From: Lactobacillus sp. ESL0684
Lineage (GTDB): Bacteria; Bacillota; Bacilli; Lactobacillales; Lactobacillaceae
DNA length: 64,000 nt
Direction: 5' to 3'
Assembly: GCF_029392675.1 (NCBI RefSeq)
Contig: NZ_CP113941.1
Location: 174,001 to 238,000 of the forward strand
Numbering within the stretch: position 1 is the stretch's first letter; every line of letters starts with the position of its first letter. Shown one piece after another: positions 1 through 9,287 of the stretch. Below the pieces are notes generated by a model. That model did not search any database. It saw only the letters and a program-made list of their open reading frames with translations, and was not told where the DNA came from. Both the position numbers and the translations under genes were made by a program.

Positions 1-23
1 TTTAAGTAGGTTTTCTGCTAATT

Positions 24-53
24 AAAAACGAGCGCTTGTAAAAAACGCTCGTT
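24..53 (-). terminator. Intrinsic terminator of nupC
   Basis: An 8-bp stem (AACGAGCG pairing with CGCTCGTT) is followed on the minus strand by a T-run, just downstream of the nupC stop codon. Confidence 0.8.
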
Positions 54-75
54 ATAATTTTTGTAAATAACTGAA

Positions 76-1266
76 TTAGAAGTATAAACCAACAATCGTA
101 CCAGTCAAAATTGAGGCCAAAGTTGCACCAAGCAGTAATTTCATTGAAAACTTGGAAACGATCGTACCGGCCTTTTTGCTAATCGATCTAATTGAGCCAG
201 TAATAATACCGATCACGCCGAAGTTGGCAAAGGAGATTAAATAAGATGAAATAATCGCGTTAGCCTTAGGCGTCAAAGTTGCAGCAATTTTAGTTAGATC
301 ACCTAAAGCAACAAACTCGTTAGTTAAAATCTTGGTGGCCATCAAGCTACCTACCTTGGTAACATCTTGCATAGGTACACCCATAATAAAGGCAATCGGT
401 GAGAAAATATAACCAAGAATGCTAGTGAAGCTAATATGGAAGATATTAGTAAAGGCGCTGTTCAAAAATGAAATTAAGGCAACGAAGCCGATTAGCATTG
501 CGGCAACGGTGATTGCCATATTAAAACCATCTTGAATATAGTTGCCCACGACTTGGAAAAAGGGCTCCTTTTCAGTCGTATTTTCTGCTTCAACATGTAG
601 TTCGTTATCTGCTGTTACATCGTATGGATTGACGATGCAGGTAACAATTAGTGCAGATAAGATATTTAAAAAGACAGCAGTTACTACGAACTTACCAGGT
701 ACTAGTTGCATATATGACGCTAATACAGCTGCTGATACTGCACTCATAGCAGATGCACAGATAGTGTAGAGCCTTTTTTCATCTAGTTTAGGAATTTGCT
801 CTTTAACTGTTAAGAAAACTTCGGGCTGACCTAAAATAGCAGTCGAAACAGCGAAGTAACTCTCAAGTTCGCCCATTCCTGCCAACTTATTAAGCAAAAA
901 GCCGGTCCACTTGATAATAAAAGGCAGGATCTTTAGATAATTGAGAATTCCCACTAAGGCTGAAATGAATACGATAGGCATTAGCACGTCTAGAAAAAAG
1001 ACTGAGGCTCCCTTTTTGATTACTACCCCGCCAAATACGAAATTAACGCCGGCAGCAGCTTGGGTCATTAACCAACCAAAAAAGTTAGAGATTGCGCCCA
1101 TTGCACTGACACCGCCAGAAGTTTTTAAACAAAGAAATGAAATCAGCAGTTGCAATGCAAACATAATTCCGATTTTCTTAAACTTAATATGTTTACGATC
1201 GTTGCTGACTAACCAGCCGATAATGAAGACTAGGGCCATTCCGGTTAGTAAGAATAAAAATTGCAT
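76..1266 (-). CDS. nupC: NupC-type concentrative nucleoside transporter
   Basis: This 396-residue membrane protein fits the CNT/NupC family of cation-coupled nucleoside importers in length and layout. It has an N-terminal pair of hydrophobic helices, a core with a GQPEVFLTVKEQIPKL segment near residues 147-162, and a C-terminal hydrophobic region containing SSYLISFANFGVIGIITGSIRS, as in Nucleos_tra2 domains. It diverges from deoC-deoB-deoR-pdp, so the imported (deoxy)nucleosides are probably degraded by those enzymes. The start has an AGAAAGG ribosome site about 9 bases upstream. A palindrome matching the one before deoC overlaps its likely -35 box, so co-regulation by DeoR is inferred. Confidence 0.93.
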   Translation of the reverse strand: MQFLFLLTGMALVFIIGWLVSNDRKHIKFKKIGIMFALQLLISFLCLKTSGGVSAMGAISNFFGWLMTQAAAGVNFVFGGVVIKKGASVFFLDVLMPIVFISALVGILNYLKILPFIIKWTGFLLNKLAGMGELESYFAVSTAILGQPEVFLTVKEQIPKLDEKRLYTICASAMSAVSAAVLASYMQLVPGKFVVTAVFLNILSALIVTCIVNPYDVTADNELHVEAENTTEKEPFFQVVGNYIQDGFNMAITVAAMLIGFVALISFLNSAFTNIFHISFTSILGYIFSPIAFIMGVPMQDVTKVGSLMATKILTNEFVALGDLTKIAATLTPKANAIISSYLISFANFGVIGIITGSIRSISKKAGTIVSKFSMKLLLGATLASILTGTIVGLYF

Positions 1267-1396
1267 GAAGATAAACCTTTCTACTAAATAATACAGTCCA
1301 AATTAAACAAGGTTAATAATTAATCTGGAGTAGGTTGATTTTAAATTAATTACTAAAAGGATTGCGCTACCAATTGCCTTTTAACTTGACTTGCAT

Positions 1397-1425
1397 AGAT
1401 TAGCACGATTCTTTACATATGTAAA
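1397..1425 (-). promoter_or_regulatory. nupC promoter with overlapping DeoR-type operator
   Basis: TTTACATATGTAAA at 1412-1425 is a perfect 14-bp palindrome. On the minus strand its TTTACA half (1425-1420) can serve as a -35 box, 17 bp from TAATCT (1402-1397), which carries an extended TGC. A near-identical palindrome lies 104 bp away before deoC. Binding by the DeoR encoded at 3639-4589 is inferred. Confidence 0.6.
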
Positions 1426-1515
1426 CAGTTTATGTGAAATTATGTTCATAAGCTTTTATGAAAGGCTTGATCTAAAATTGAATTTCAAAAATGCTACAAA
1501 TGTTCAACTAAAACA

Positions 1516-1543
1516 TTTACATTTGTAAAAAAATAGTTATACT
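1516..1543 (+). promoter_or_regulatory. deoC promoter with overlapping DeoR-type operator
   Basis: TTTACATTTGTAAA (1516-1529) differs by one base from a perfect palindrome and copies the nupC-side site. Its TTTACA end is a plausible -35 box, 16 bp from TATACT (1538-1543). A repressor bound here would cover the promoter. The two operators are centred 104 bp apart, near ten helical turns, which would allow looping. Confidence 0.65.
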
Positions 1544-1567
1544 TTAAAGTGAAAGGAGTTGTTGAAC

Positions 1568-2221
1568 ATGGATAAAACAACATTAGCTAAATATTTAGAT
1601 CACACACTTTTGAAACCCAATGCAACTAAGGAGGATATCTTAAAGACCTGTGCTGAGGCTAAGGAATACAATACCGCTTCAGTTTGCGTTAATTCTTATT
1701 GGGCAAGTTTAGTGGCTGAAGAATTAAAGGGTACGGACATTAATACTTGTTGTGTAGTTGGTTTTCCTCTGGGAGCTATGAGCAGTGAGGCCAAGGCTGA
1801 TGAAGCAACTAAGGCAATTGCCGATGGGGCCGAAGAAATTGATATGGTAATCAATATTGGTGAATTAATTGCTGGTAACGATGATGCAGTGTTAGCTGAT
1901 ATTAAGACGGTTACTGAAGCAGTTCATGCTCAAGGCAAGATTCTTAAAGTGATTATTGAAACTTCATTTTTGAATGATGAACAAAAGGTTCGTGCCTGCA
2001 AGTTAACTGAACAAGCCGGGGCAGACTTTGTTAAGACTTCTACTGGTTTTAGTTCTGCTGGTGCTAAGGTAGAAGATGTTAAGTTAATGCGGGAAACTGT
2101 TGGCGATCGCTTGGGCGTTAAAGCTTCAGGTGGTATCCACTCATATGATGAAGCGATGGCAATGATTGAAGCTGGTGCTAGTCGTTTGGGTGTCAGTGCA
2201 ACTGTTGACATTTTGGCTTAA
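1568..2221 (+). CDS. deoC: Deoxyribose-phosphate aldolase
   Basis: The 217-residue enzyme cleaves 2-deoxyribose-5-phosphate to acetaldehyde and glyceraldehyde-3-phosphate in the cytoplasm. It has the class I aldolase (DeoC/LacD) landmarks: DHTLLKP near the N-terminus, FVKTSTGF holding the Schiff-base lysine (K156), and VKASGGI with the second active-site lysine (K185). The ATG at 1568 is preferred over TTG codons at 1559 and 1562 because AAAGGAG at 1552-1558 is spaced correctly for it. First gene of deoC-deoB-deoR-pdp; it follows the palindrome-covered promoter. Confidence 0.96.
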   Translation: MDKTTLAKYLDHTLLKPNATKEDILKTCAEAKEYNTASVCVNSYWASLVAEELKGTDINTCCVVGFPLGAMSSEAKADEATKAIADGAEEIDMVINIGELIAGNDDAVLADIKTVTEAVHAQGKILKVIIETSFLNDEQKVRACKLTEQAGADFVKTSTGFSSAGAKVEDVKLMRETVGDRLGVKASGGIHSYDEAMAMIEAGASRLGVSATVDILA

Positions 2222-2242
2222 TTTTTAAAAGAGGCTAAACAA

Positions 2243-3430
2243 ATGAAATATAAACGTATTTTTGGTCTAGTAATGGATTCAATTGGTACTGGAGAAGCAC
2301 CAGATGCTGCTGATTTTGATGATGTTGGTGCTGACACTTTAGGTCATATCGGTGAGTATTTTAAAGGTGAACTAAAATTACCTAATTTTGCTAAGTTAGG
2401 TTTATCTAATTTACGTGATACTCCTATTGCAGGTGTGCCTGTGCAGGCTAGGCCAATCGGTGCTTACGGTAAGATGAAAGAAGTTTCAGTTGGTAAAGAT
2501 AGTCTTGACGGTCACTGGGAAATGATGGAAATGCCTGTAATGCAAGAGCTTAGTTTCTTTCCTAATGGCTTTCCAGACGATTTGCTAGATAAAATATCCA
2601 AGTTTTCCGGTCGTAAAATTGTCGGTAATCGTCCAGAATCTGGAACTAAGATTATTGATGAGCTTGGTGAACACCAAATGGAAACTGGTGACTTAATCAT
2701 CTATACTTCTGGTGATTCAGTTTTACAAATTGCTGCACATGAAGATGTAATTCCGGTTGAAGAATTGTATCGGATTTCGCGTTATGCCAGAAGTCTAGTT
2801 AATGGACCAGAATATATGGTTGGTCGAATCATTGCTCGGCCTTACGTCGGTAGTGGTAAAGGTCATTTTACTAGAACTGCTAATCGGCATGATTTTACTT
2901 TGGAACCAAGCGGTAAGACGGTGTTAGATCATCTGCAAGCTGCGGGTTATAAGACAATCGCTGTTGGTAAGACAATGGATATCTTCTCAGGTCACGGAAT
3001 TGATGAAAACTTTCATAACGAAAGTAACATGGATGGCATGGATCATGTCGATCACGTGATGCAAGAAGACTTTACTGGCTTTTGTTTCATCAATTTGGTT
3101 GATTTTGATGCAATGTATGGTCATCGTCGCAATACTGTAGGAGATGGTCAAGCCTTAATGGAACTTGATGAACGTTTAAGCAAAGTCATTAATAATCTAA
3201 ATGATGACGACTTATTGCTAATTACGGCTGACCATGGTAACGACCCGACGTATAAGGGTACCGATCATACTAGAGAATATGTACCGTTACTAGCATATTC
3301 ACCAAGTATGCAGAATCCAAATAGTTTAGGTATTAGAGATACTTTTTCTGACTTTGGTGCAACAGTTCTGGATAACTTTGGGGTTGAAGGTAATGGTGTT
3401 GGTACCAGCTTTTTGGCAGATTTAAAATAA
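2243..3430 (+). CDS. deoB: Phosphopentomutase
   Basis: This 395-residue protein interconverts (deoxy)ribose-1-phosphate and (deoxy)ribose-5-phosphate, linking the phosphorylase step (pdp) to DeoC. It matches the alkaline-phosphatase-superfamily phosphopentomutases: N-terminal [13 protein letters not shown] with the first metal-binding aspartate, [12 protein letters not shown] with the phosphorylation-loop region, and [18 protein letters not shown] with C-terminal metal ligands. The length is typical. It begins 21 bases after deoC, with a GAGG-type ribosome site, so co-transcription is likely. Confidence 0.96.
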   Translation: MKYKRIFGLVMDSIGTGEAPDAADFDDVGADTLGHIGEYFKGELKLPNFAKLGLSNLRDTPIAGVPVQARPIGAYGKMKEVSVGKDSLDGHWEMMEMPVMQELSFFPNGFPDDLLDKISKFSGRKIVGNRPESGTKIIDELGEHQMETGDLIIYTSGDSVLQIAAHEDVIPVEELYRISRYARSLVNGPEYMVGRIIARPYVGSGKGHFTRTANRHDFTLEPSGKTVLDHLQAAGYKTIAVGKTMDIFSGHGIDENFHNESNMDGMDHVDHVMQEDFTGFCFINLVDFDAMYGHRRNTVGDGQALMELDERLSKVINNLNDDDLLLITADHGNDPTYKGTDHTREYVPLLAYSPSMQNPNSLGIRDTFSDFGATVLDNFGVEGNGVGTSFLADLK

Positions 3431-3638
3431 AAAATAATTAGAGTAATTCTTTTACAAATAAGATCCAAGGTTTAGGTAACTGAAATTATAAATGGCGTAG
3501 ACATTACTAGATAAGCGTCTGTGGTATATTAAAAGGCAGAGATTAATTCCCAACTAGATTATGGTAAACTTGATTAAGTTCAATAATTTGAATAGTTCAT
3601 TGAAGAATGTATTTTGTCAATTATGGTGGAGATAGCCA

Positions 3639-4589
3639 ATGCCTGAAAAATATGATAAGAGAAAACTAACCCAGAGTGCAGCAGTTGCACGGCTTTATTA
3701 TGAAGATAACTTAGGACAAACGGAAATAGCTCGTGATATGGGTATTTCCAGACCAACGGTTTCGCGGCTGTTGAAACTTGCACGTGAAGCTGGTGTGGTC
3801 AAAATTGAAATTAGTAATCCCTTAGTCAATACTACTAATCTTAGCGAACAATTATCTGAAAAGTTTAAGTGCAAGATTTTGGTTGTGCCTAATAACTTTA
3901 ATGGTGAATTGACTGCGATTAAAGGTGTTGGTGCATATGCTGCACAGTATCTGACTCAGTTGGTTAAGCCACACGATATTATCGGTCTTGGCTGGGGGCA
4001 AACGATTCATATGGTTACCTCGCAACTAGAAAAGCATTCTGTTCCTGATGTGTCTGTTGTCCAGCTTAAGGGTGGAGTAAATATCAATAATGAAGAAACT
4101 TATGCTGACGAGAGTGTGACAGAGCTGGCTAATGCTCTAGATGCGTCGGCTCATTTCTTACCATTACCGCCATTTTTTGACAATAAGTTAACTAAGGAAA
4201 TTGTCGAACAAGACCAGTTTATTGAGAATACCTTGAAGCTTGGTCGCAAGGCTAATATTGCTATTTTTAGTGTAGGAACTGTTCGTAAAGACGCGTTGCT
4301 CTTTCAACTGGGATATTTCAACAATGCACAAAAGCAGGCCCTGCAACAAGATGCAGTTGGTGACATTGTTTCTCGCTTTATTGATAGTAATGGTGAGATT
4401 GTTAGTCGTGAATTGAATGATCGTACAGTTGGGATTGAGTTAGCCGATCTTAAGACTAAAGCCCATTCTGTTTTGATTGCCAGCGGCATCTTAAAGGCAC
4501 CGACAGTCTATGCGGTCATTAAAGCAGGCTACGCTAACGAGTTTATTTTGGATCAAGCAATTGCACAGGAATTACTCACCTATCAATAA
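3639..4589 (+). CDS. deoR: SorC/DeoR-family transcriptional regulator of the deo genes
   Basis: The 316-residue protein has an N-terminal helix-turn-helix ([25 protein letters not shown], residues about 15-55, with [15 protein letters not shown]) and a C-terminal sugar-phosphate-binding SorC domain (from about residue 60, including GLGWGQTIH and a VGTV motif). This is the layout of Bacillus-type DeoR, which is relieved by deoxyribose-5-phosphate. It lies inside the deo operon, 208 bases after deoB and just before pdp, so it probably represses deoC and nupC through the palindromes at 1412-1425 and 1516-1529. The GGTGGAG ribosome site supports the ATG. Confidence 0.88.
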   Translation: MPEKYDKRKLTQSAAVARLYYEDNLGQTEIARDMGISRPTVSRLLKLAREAGVVKIEISNPLVNTTNLSEQLSEKFKCKILVVPNNFNGELTAIKGVGAYAAQYLTQLVKPHDIIGLGWGQTIHMVTSQLEKHSVPDVSVVQLKGGVNINNEETYADESVTELANALDASAHFLPLPPFFDNKLTKEIVEQDQFIENTLKLGRKANIAIFSVGTVRKDALLFQLGYFNNAQKQALQQDAVGDIVSRFIDSNGEIVSRELNDRTVGIELADLKTKAHSVLIASGILKAPTVYAVIKAGYANEFILDQAIAQELLTYQ

Positions 4590-4602
4590 TGAGGTGAATA
4601 CT

Positions 4603-5901
4603 ATGCGAATGGTAGACATAATTGACAAAAAAAGAAACGGTCATGAACTAACAGATGAAGAAATTCAGTTTTTTGTAGATGGTGTTGTTAATGGCACAAT
4701 CCCTGATTATCAGACTAGTGCGTTGCTAATGACCATTTACTTTAATAATATGACTGATCATGAACGAGCAACTTTGACTCTAGATATGATGAATTCTGGA
4801 GATCACTTGGATTTGTCTGAAATTCCTGGAATTAAGGTTGATAAGCACTCAACAGGTGGCGTTGGTGATAAAGTCAGCTTGCCGTTAGCTGCTATGGTAG
4901 CTGCCGTGGGCATTCCTGTACCCATGATTTCTGGGCGCGGATTAGGCCATACAGGTGGTACGCTTGATAAGCTAGAAGCAATTCCGGGTTATCAAGTTGA
5001 AATTAGTGAGCAAGCGTTTATTGATCAAGTTAAACAAGAAAAGTTGGCAATTATTGGTGCAACTGGGAATATTGCGCCCGCTGATAAAAAGATTTATGCG
5101 CTCCGGGATGTAACCGACACAGTTGATTCAATTCCCTTGATTGCTAGCTCAATCATGAGTAAGAAAATTGCCTCTGGAACAGATGCTTTGGTTATCGACG
5201 TTAAGACTGGTTCTGGTGCCTTTATGAAGACTTTGCCAGAGGCTGAGGAATTGGCGCACGCATTGGTAGAAATCGGTAAGGGTGTTGGTATGAAGTGCAT
5301 GGCACTAATTTCTGACATGAACCAACCACTAGGTAACAAGGTGGGCAATACCTTAGAAATTGAAGAAACACTTGACGTTCTTAAAGGTAATGGACCGCAG
5401 GACTTACTCGAATTGGTTTTAACTCTTGGTAGTCATATGGTTGTTTTAGGTGGTAAAGCTAAGACAACTGATAAGGCAAGAAAGTTGCTTGAACAGACAA
5501 TTGCTGATGGTTCGGCTCTAGATCGCTTTAAAGCCATGGTAGTTGCTCAAGGCGGAGATGGGTCAGTAATTGATGATTATAGTGTAATGCCACATGCTAA
5601 ATATCAAATTGCTCTACCTGCTAAAACTAGTGGTTATGTAGCACAATTAACGGCTGATGAAGTTGGAATTGCCAGCATGAAACTTGGTGGTGGTCGTCAA
5701 AAGGCCGATGATGCACTTGACTATGGTGTCGGTATTGAACTTAATAAAAAAGTCGGCGATCGCGTTGAAGCCGGCGAATCCTTGTTAACTATTCATGCTA
5801 ATCGTGAAGATGTTACTGACATTAAAGAAATGCTTTATGACTGCATTGAGATTGCGGATGAAGCTAAACCTTATCCAATGATTTATAAAATAATTGAATA
5901 A
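4603..5901 (+). CDS. pdp: Pyrimidine-nucleoside phosphorylase
   Basis: This 432-residue enzyme phosphorolyses thymidine, deoxyuridine and uridine to base plus (deoxy)ribose-1-phosphate, feeding DeoB and DeoC. The family signature is clear: N-terminal [13 protein letters not shown], the [12 protein letters not shown] phosphate-binding loop, [18 protein letters not shown], and the C-terminal [17 protein letters not shown] domain. The reading frame is open from 4510, but the ATG at 4603 is chosen because GAGGTG (4591-4596) precedes it and the protein then begins exactly as in the family. It starts 13 bases after deoR and ends at a strong terminator. Confidence 0.95.
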   Translation: MRMVDIIDKKRNGHELTDEEIQFFVDGVVNGTIPDYQTSALLMTIYFNNMTDHERATLTLDMMNSGDHLDLSEIPGIKVDKHSTGGVGDKVSLPLAAMVAAVGIPVPMISGRGLGHTGGTLDKLEAIPGYQVEISEQAFIDQVKQEKLAIIGATGNIAPADKKIYALRDVTDTVDSIPLIASSIMSKKIASGTDALVIDVKTGSGAFMKTLPEAEELAHALVEIGKGVGMKCMALISDMNQPLGNKVGNTLEIEETLDVLKGNGPQDLLELVLTLGSHMVVLGGKAKTTDKARKLLEQTIADGSALDRFKAMVVAQGGDGSVIDDYSVMPHAKYQIALPAKTSGYVAQLTADEVGIASMKLGGGRQKADDALDYGVGIELNKKVGDRVEAGESLLTIHANREDVTDIKEMLYDCIEIADEAKPYPMIYKIIE

Positions 5902-5904
5902 TTT

Positions 5905-5948
5905 AAAAAAGTAGTTAGACGACTATGTTAGTTCTAACTACTTTTTTT
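5905..5948 (+). terminator. Intrinsic terminator of the deo operon
   Basis: A stem of about 15 bp pairs AAGTAGTTAGA with TCTAACTACTT and is followed by a T7 run, immediately after pdp. Confidence 0.88.
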
Positions 5949-6077
5949 GTCTGAAAATTAACCTTGGTATTTTTGTAATAGTTAAGCTACTTAGCAACTT
6001 TACAATACAGCTTTCATAAGAAAAAGTGTTACTGTATTAAATATTCATATTAGACTTTGCTCTTAAAATCACATAAA

Positions 6078-6092
6078 CTGTAAGCGATTGCT
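6078..6092 (+). promoter_or_regulatory. Possible CcpA cre site
   Basis: CTGTAAGCGATTGCT matches the cre consensus WTGNAANCGNWNNCW at all but the first position. It lies 16 bases before the ATG of the reductase at 6108, where binding would block expression. One mismatch is easily met by chance, so this is tentative. Confidence 0.4.
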
Positions 6093-6107
6093 AAATAGGA
6101 GGAAAAC

Positions 6108-7049
6108 ATGAACAAAATAATTTTAACAGGTGTTGATGGTAATTTAGGTGGTCAAGCTGCTAAGAATTTATTGAAACTTAGTGACAAAGAGAACTTGATC
6201 TTTTGTGGCTATAATGAACAAGTATTGCAAAACTTTGCTGATCAAGGAATTGAAACTCGTCAAGCAGATTTTAATTCTAGTGATGGTTTAGCCGAAAAAT
6301 TTGCTGGCGGAGATGTCTTGGCACTAATTTCGATGCCTTTTGTAGGGGAAAAAAGACAACGGGCACACAAAAATGTAATCGATGCTGCTAAAGAAGCTGG
6401 TGTTTCCAAGATTGTTTATACTTCATTAGTTAACGCTGGCGATCCAACCAATCCAAGTATTGAAAAGATTGATCATGCTTATACTGAAGACTATATTCAA
6501 AAGAGTGGGTTAGACTATATTATCTTACGTAATTCGCAATATGCAGAAGCGATGGTTACCAATTACTTTACTTTTGTAAAACAAGGTAAGGATTTAGCTA
6601 ATAGTCAAGGTGACGGTAAGATGGCGTATATTTCACGTAAAGATTGTGCCAAAGCGGTTGCTTATGCTACATTAGCTGACGATTTGCATCATAAAATTTT
6701 GAATATTAATGGTAAGGATCTGATGACTATCAGTGATTTTGTTGCGATTGCTAATAAGGTCACCGGTAATAATATTAAGTATCAAGAAATTACTGATGAA
6801 GAAAATTATCAACTTTTTGATGCAATGGGAGTTCCAAGAAATACTTCTGGTAAATTTAAAAAAGATTCTGAAGCACCGTTTTCATCAGATGGAATGGTTT
6901 CATTTTCTAAAGCTGTGCGAATGGGTAAAATGAGTTCTTATACAGATGACTTTAAAAAATTGACTGGAGACGAACCAATGTCAGTTGAGTATATGTTTGA
7001 ACATCAAGCAGAATTTCAAATTGGTGAAAGACACTCAAAAGATGATTAA
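6108..7049 (+). CDS. NmrA/SDR-like NAD(P)-binding oxidoreductase
   Basis: The 313-residue protein begins with a Rossmann fold (IILTGVDGNLGGQAA, glycine-rich loop at about residues 7-14) and continues as an atypical short-chain reductase of the NmrA/QorB type. VYTSLVNAGDPTNPS and LDYIILRNSQYAEAM sit where these proteins bind cofactor and substrate. Members are quinone reductases, redox sensors or epimerases, so the substrate cannot be read from sequence. It is monocistronic, with an excellent GGAGG ribosome site, a possible cre site upstream and a shared terminator downstream. Confidence 0.8.
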   Translation: MNKIILTGVDGNLGGQAAKNLLKLSDKENLIFCGYNEQVLQNFADQGIETRQADFNSSDGLAEKFAGGDVLALISMPFVGEKRQRAHKNVIDAAKEAGVSKIVYTSLVNAGDPTNPSIEKIDHAYTEDYIQKSGLDYIILRNSQYAEAMVTNYFTFVKQGKDLANSQGDGKMAYISRKDCAKAVAYATLADDLHHKILNINGKDLMTISDFVAIANKVTGNNIKYQEITDEENYQLFDAMGVPRNTSGKFKKDSEAPFSSDGMVSFSKAVRMGKMSSYTDDFKKLTGDEPMSVEYMFEHQAEFQIGERHSKDD

Positions 7050-7062
7050 TTAAAAAAGTAGT

Positions 7063-7115
7063 AAAAAATAGCATTCCTGGCAAATCAAGAAAGATTGAGC
7101 GGGAATGCTATTTTT
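7063..7115. terminator. Bidirectional terminator
   Basis: A 14-bp stem (AAAATAGCATTCC pairing with GGAATGCTATTTT) is flanked by an A-run on the left and a T-run on the right. It sits between the convergent reductase and thiW genes and can serve both. Confidence 0.85.
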
Positions 7116-7125
7116 GGTTATTTAT

Positions 7126-7635
7126 CTAAAAAAATAATTTTTGTACCTTTTGAAATTGCTTGATTTTACCAAGCTTTAGCATGATGATGGCAGCAACCGT
7201 TGAACCGATTAGGGCTGCACCAATAAATCTAGGCGTGTAAACGAACCAGTACAGATTATTGGCACTACCCGTGAACCAAACCATTACTGGAAAAGATAGT
7301 AGAGAACCAATAATGCCAGTACCAAAGATTTCGCCTAGACAGGCGGCCCAAAGTTTGCCAGTTATTTTATAGCAAATACCAGCAAGGAGTGCGCCAAAAA
7401 TTGCTCCAGTCAGAGCTAGCGGTGGAATACCTAAAATTAGCATGCGGATAATGCCACACATGGTTGCCATAATGGTGACATAAACTGGGCCTAACATAGT
7501 TGCGCCAATTACGTTGATGACACTTGACATAGGAGCCATCCCTTCGACTCGAAAAAGTGGTGATAAAGCTACGTCTAGCGCAATCATAATTGCTAGAATT
7601 GTTAATTTTTCAGTTTGTTTTCCTTGGTTAGTCAT
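7126..7635 (-). CDS. thiW: ECF transporter S component, thiazole precursor-specific ThiW type
   Basis: The 169-residue integral membrane protein has about five to six helices and the small-subunit layout of ECF S components. It carries conserved ThiW features such as LTILAIMIALDVALSPLFRVEGMAPMSSVINVI at the N-terminus and CGIIRMLILGIPPLALTGAIFGALLAGI in the middle. ThiW is thought to bind the hydroxyethylthiazole moiety of thiamine and to dock on a shared EcfAA'T module encoded elsewhere. A TPP riboswitch with terminator lies directly upstream, confirming control by thiamine pyrophosphate. The start is supported by AAGGAG about 6 bases upstream. Confidence 0.9.
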   Translation of the reverse strand: MTNQGKQTEKLTILAIMIALDVALSPLFRVEGMAPMSSVINVIGATMLGPVYVTIMATMCGIIRMLILGIPPLALTGAIFGALLAGICYKITGKLWAACLGEIFGTGIIGSLLSFPVMVWFTGSANNLYWFVYTPRFIGAALIGSTVAAIIMLKLGKIKQFQKVQKLFF

Positions 7636-7655
7636 CGTTTACTCCTTGGTAGTAT

Positions 7656-7692
7656 AAAAAAGTCCTCTGCGCAGATTGTGCAAAGGACTTTT
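7656..7692 (-). terminator. Expression-platform terminator of the TPP riboswitch
   Basis: On the minus strand, AAAAGTCCTTTGC pairs with GCAGAGGACTTTTTT and ends in a T-run. It lies between the riboswitch aptamer and thiW, so ligand binding would favour premature termination. Confidence 0.85.
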
Positions 7693-7698
7693 CAAGTT

Positions 7699-7778
7699 AG
7701 TCTATCCCTTGCGCTAGTATTATCTAGATCAGGTTTATGAGTATCATCTCAGCCAATATAACGGGCACCCCATAGACT
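7699..7778 (-). promoter_or_regulatory. TPP (THI element) riboswitch
   Basis: Read on the minus strand, the aptamer has a P1 stem (AGTCTAT/ATAGACT), then GGGGTGCC, the GGCTGAGATGATAC segment, ACCTGATCTAGATAATAC and GCGCAAGGGA. These are the conserved thi-box elements in the right order. It controls the downstream thiW. Confidence 0.95.
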
Positions 7779-7831
7779 TTTTTGTTTTATTTTAACTTTA
7801 TTGTACTCTATAAAAAATAAAATGTTAATGG

Positions 7832-8476
7832 TTATAGTTCCATTTTATTGTAAGAAGTAACTTCCATTTTTTGGTTAGTCATTGTCATCATGGTAATCGA
7901 GGCATTGCGTGGGCTGACACTAATATCGAAATTACTGTAACGTGCTGCAATGCTACGAATAGTAAATCCATGAGTTACCAATAGAATATTTTCAGCACCA
8001 TCCAGCTCACTAATTAATTTAAATCCCTTATCAAGTCGTGCCCAATATTCTGCAGCATTTTCGGCATCATGAAACGGATCGGCTTCTTTAAGCCAATCTT
8101 TGGCAGTGTCGATTGATTCGTTTTTTAACAAGTCATAATGATTCTGGTAACCATGAGGCCCACCAATCATTTGCCAAGCCATGTCACTATCCATTCCTTC
8201 AAAGTATCCATAAAATTGCTCACGAAAATATGGACTAGCTATATGCTGCAATTCATCATGATTTTGATTATGTTCAATAATAATGTCACAAGTGTCACTA
8301 GCCCGTTTTAAATCACTTGATAAAGCAATATCAAAAGGGACATCCCGTAGTGTTTCACCAGCTTGCTCAGCGCCAGTAATACCTTTTTGGGTTAACGGAG
8401 TATCGCACCAACCTTGCATTTTGTTGTAGCGATTAATATAAGTTTGTCCATGGCGTACGATATAGATTCTTTTCAT
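7832..8476 (-). CDS. Histidine phosphatase family protein (phosphoglycerate mutase-like)
   Basis: The 214-residue cytoplasmic protein carries the branch-1 histidine phosphatase signature IYIVRHGQT at residues 4-12, with the phospho-accepting H9, a second arginine in SSDLKRASDTC, and the late catalytic histidine in LLVTHGFTIR. It is distinct from the true GpmA at 18020, so it is probably a phosphatase of the GpmB/PhoE type with unknown substrate. The ATG at 8476 is chosen over an in-frame TTG at 8488 because GGAG lies six to seven bases before it. It follows the metalloprotease gene with no gap and is likely co-transcribed. Confidence 0.85.
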   Translation of the reverse strand: MKRIYIVRHGQTYINRYNKMQGWCDTPLTQKGITGAEQAGETLRDVPFDIALSSDLKRASDTCDIIIEHNQNHDELQHIASPYFREQFYGYFEGMDSDMAWQMIGGPHGYQNHYDLLKNESIDTAKDWLKEADPFHDAENAAEYWARLDKGFKLISELDGAENILLVTHGFTIRSIAARYSNFDISVSPRNASITMMTMTNQKMEVTSYNKMEL

Positions 8477-8488
8477 GATTTGCTCCAA

Positions 8489-9136
8489 TTATTTTTTCTG
8501 ATAGATTTTGTTAACGTTTTTGACATCAATTGGCTGAATATCATATAGCGAACCTGATGGATACATGACAGATTTGCCTTGGTTGTGATCAAGCCCGATC
8601 GCGTGGCCCAACTCGTGTTCAACTGTGTTGACAATTCTTTGGTGAGTATAGCCGTATATCAAATTATACAGGTAGAAAGTATTTAACTGAATTTTGGCTT
8701 TAGCAATGAGCTTGTTTTTGGGATTATAGGTAACTTGGGTTTGTCCTGCCGCGTCTGTTTCAGAATCAAACATTGGTTCAATCGTAATTTGAGACTTTTT
8801 TTGCTTGCTCTTTTTAAAAGTAAAAGCATTGGTATCATTCCATGCTTTAATTGCCTCATTGCTAGCATCAACTAATTCGGGGTCATCATTTAGGTCAAGA
8901 TAAACTGTTGCAGTTGGCTTTTTCCAGTGACAATTTTTACTTTTATTTTTAGTAGTTTTGGTTTTGCTCTTTTTCTTGACCTTTTTAGACTTCTTAGCTT
9001 TTTTAGCTGCAACGATTTCATCTGGGAAACTTGACTGTGAATTATCAGGCTCAAGAGCAGTTGCGGTACTAGTAAAGGTTAAGGCAGCGATTATGGCATA
9101 TATGAATTTACGCCAAAATTTTAGCGGTTTTTTCAT
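8489..9136 (-). CDS. Secreted matrixin-like zinc metalloprotease
   Basis: The 215-residue protein has an N-terminal signal or anchor segment (residues about 10-28), a strongly lysine-rich linker (about 44-68), and a compact catalytic domain. The zinc site is HELGHAIGLDH (H174, H178, H184), followed by a Met-turn SVMYPSG with M191, the metzincin/matrixin arrangement. It therefore probably acts outside the cell or at the wall as an endopeptidase. No propeptide cysteine switch is evident. The substrate is unknown; the basic linker may hold it to the anionic cell wall. It precedes a histidine phosphatase gene. Confidence 0.85.
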   Translation of the reverse strand: MKKPLKFWRKFIYAIIAALTFTSTATALEPDNSQSSFPDEIVAAKKAKKSKKVKKKSKTKTTKNKSKNCHWKKPTATVYLDLNDDPELVDASNEAIKAWNDTNAFTFKKSKQKKSQITIEPMFDSETDAAGQTQVTYNPKNKLIAKAKIQLNTFYLYNLIYGYTHQRIVNTVEHELGHAIGLDHNQGKSVMYPSGSLYDIQPIDVKNVNKIYQKK

Positions 9137-9287
9137 TGATTAGTTATCCTCCAACACTTGTTATTATAGAAGAAAAAATTAACTTTTTCATGAATTATTA
9201 TTAAACTTTATAAATCAGCTCGAGATATTATATATAACTGCAAATTCATGTTAAAATGGAATGCAAGTTTTGAAAATAGGTGACTTT

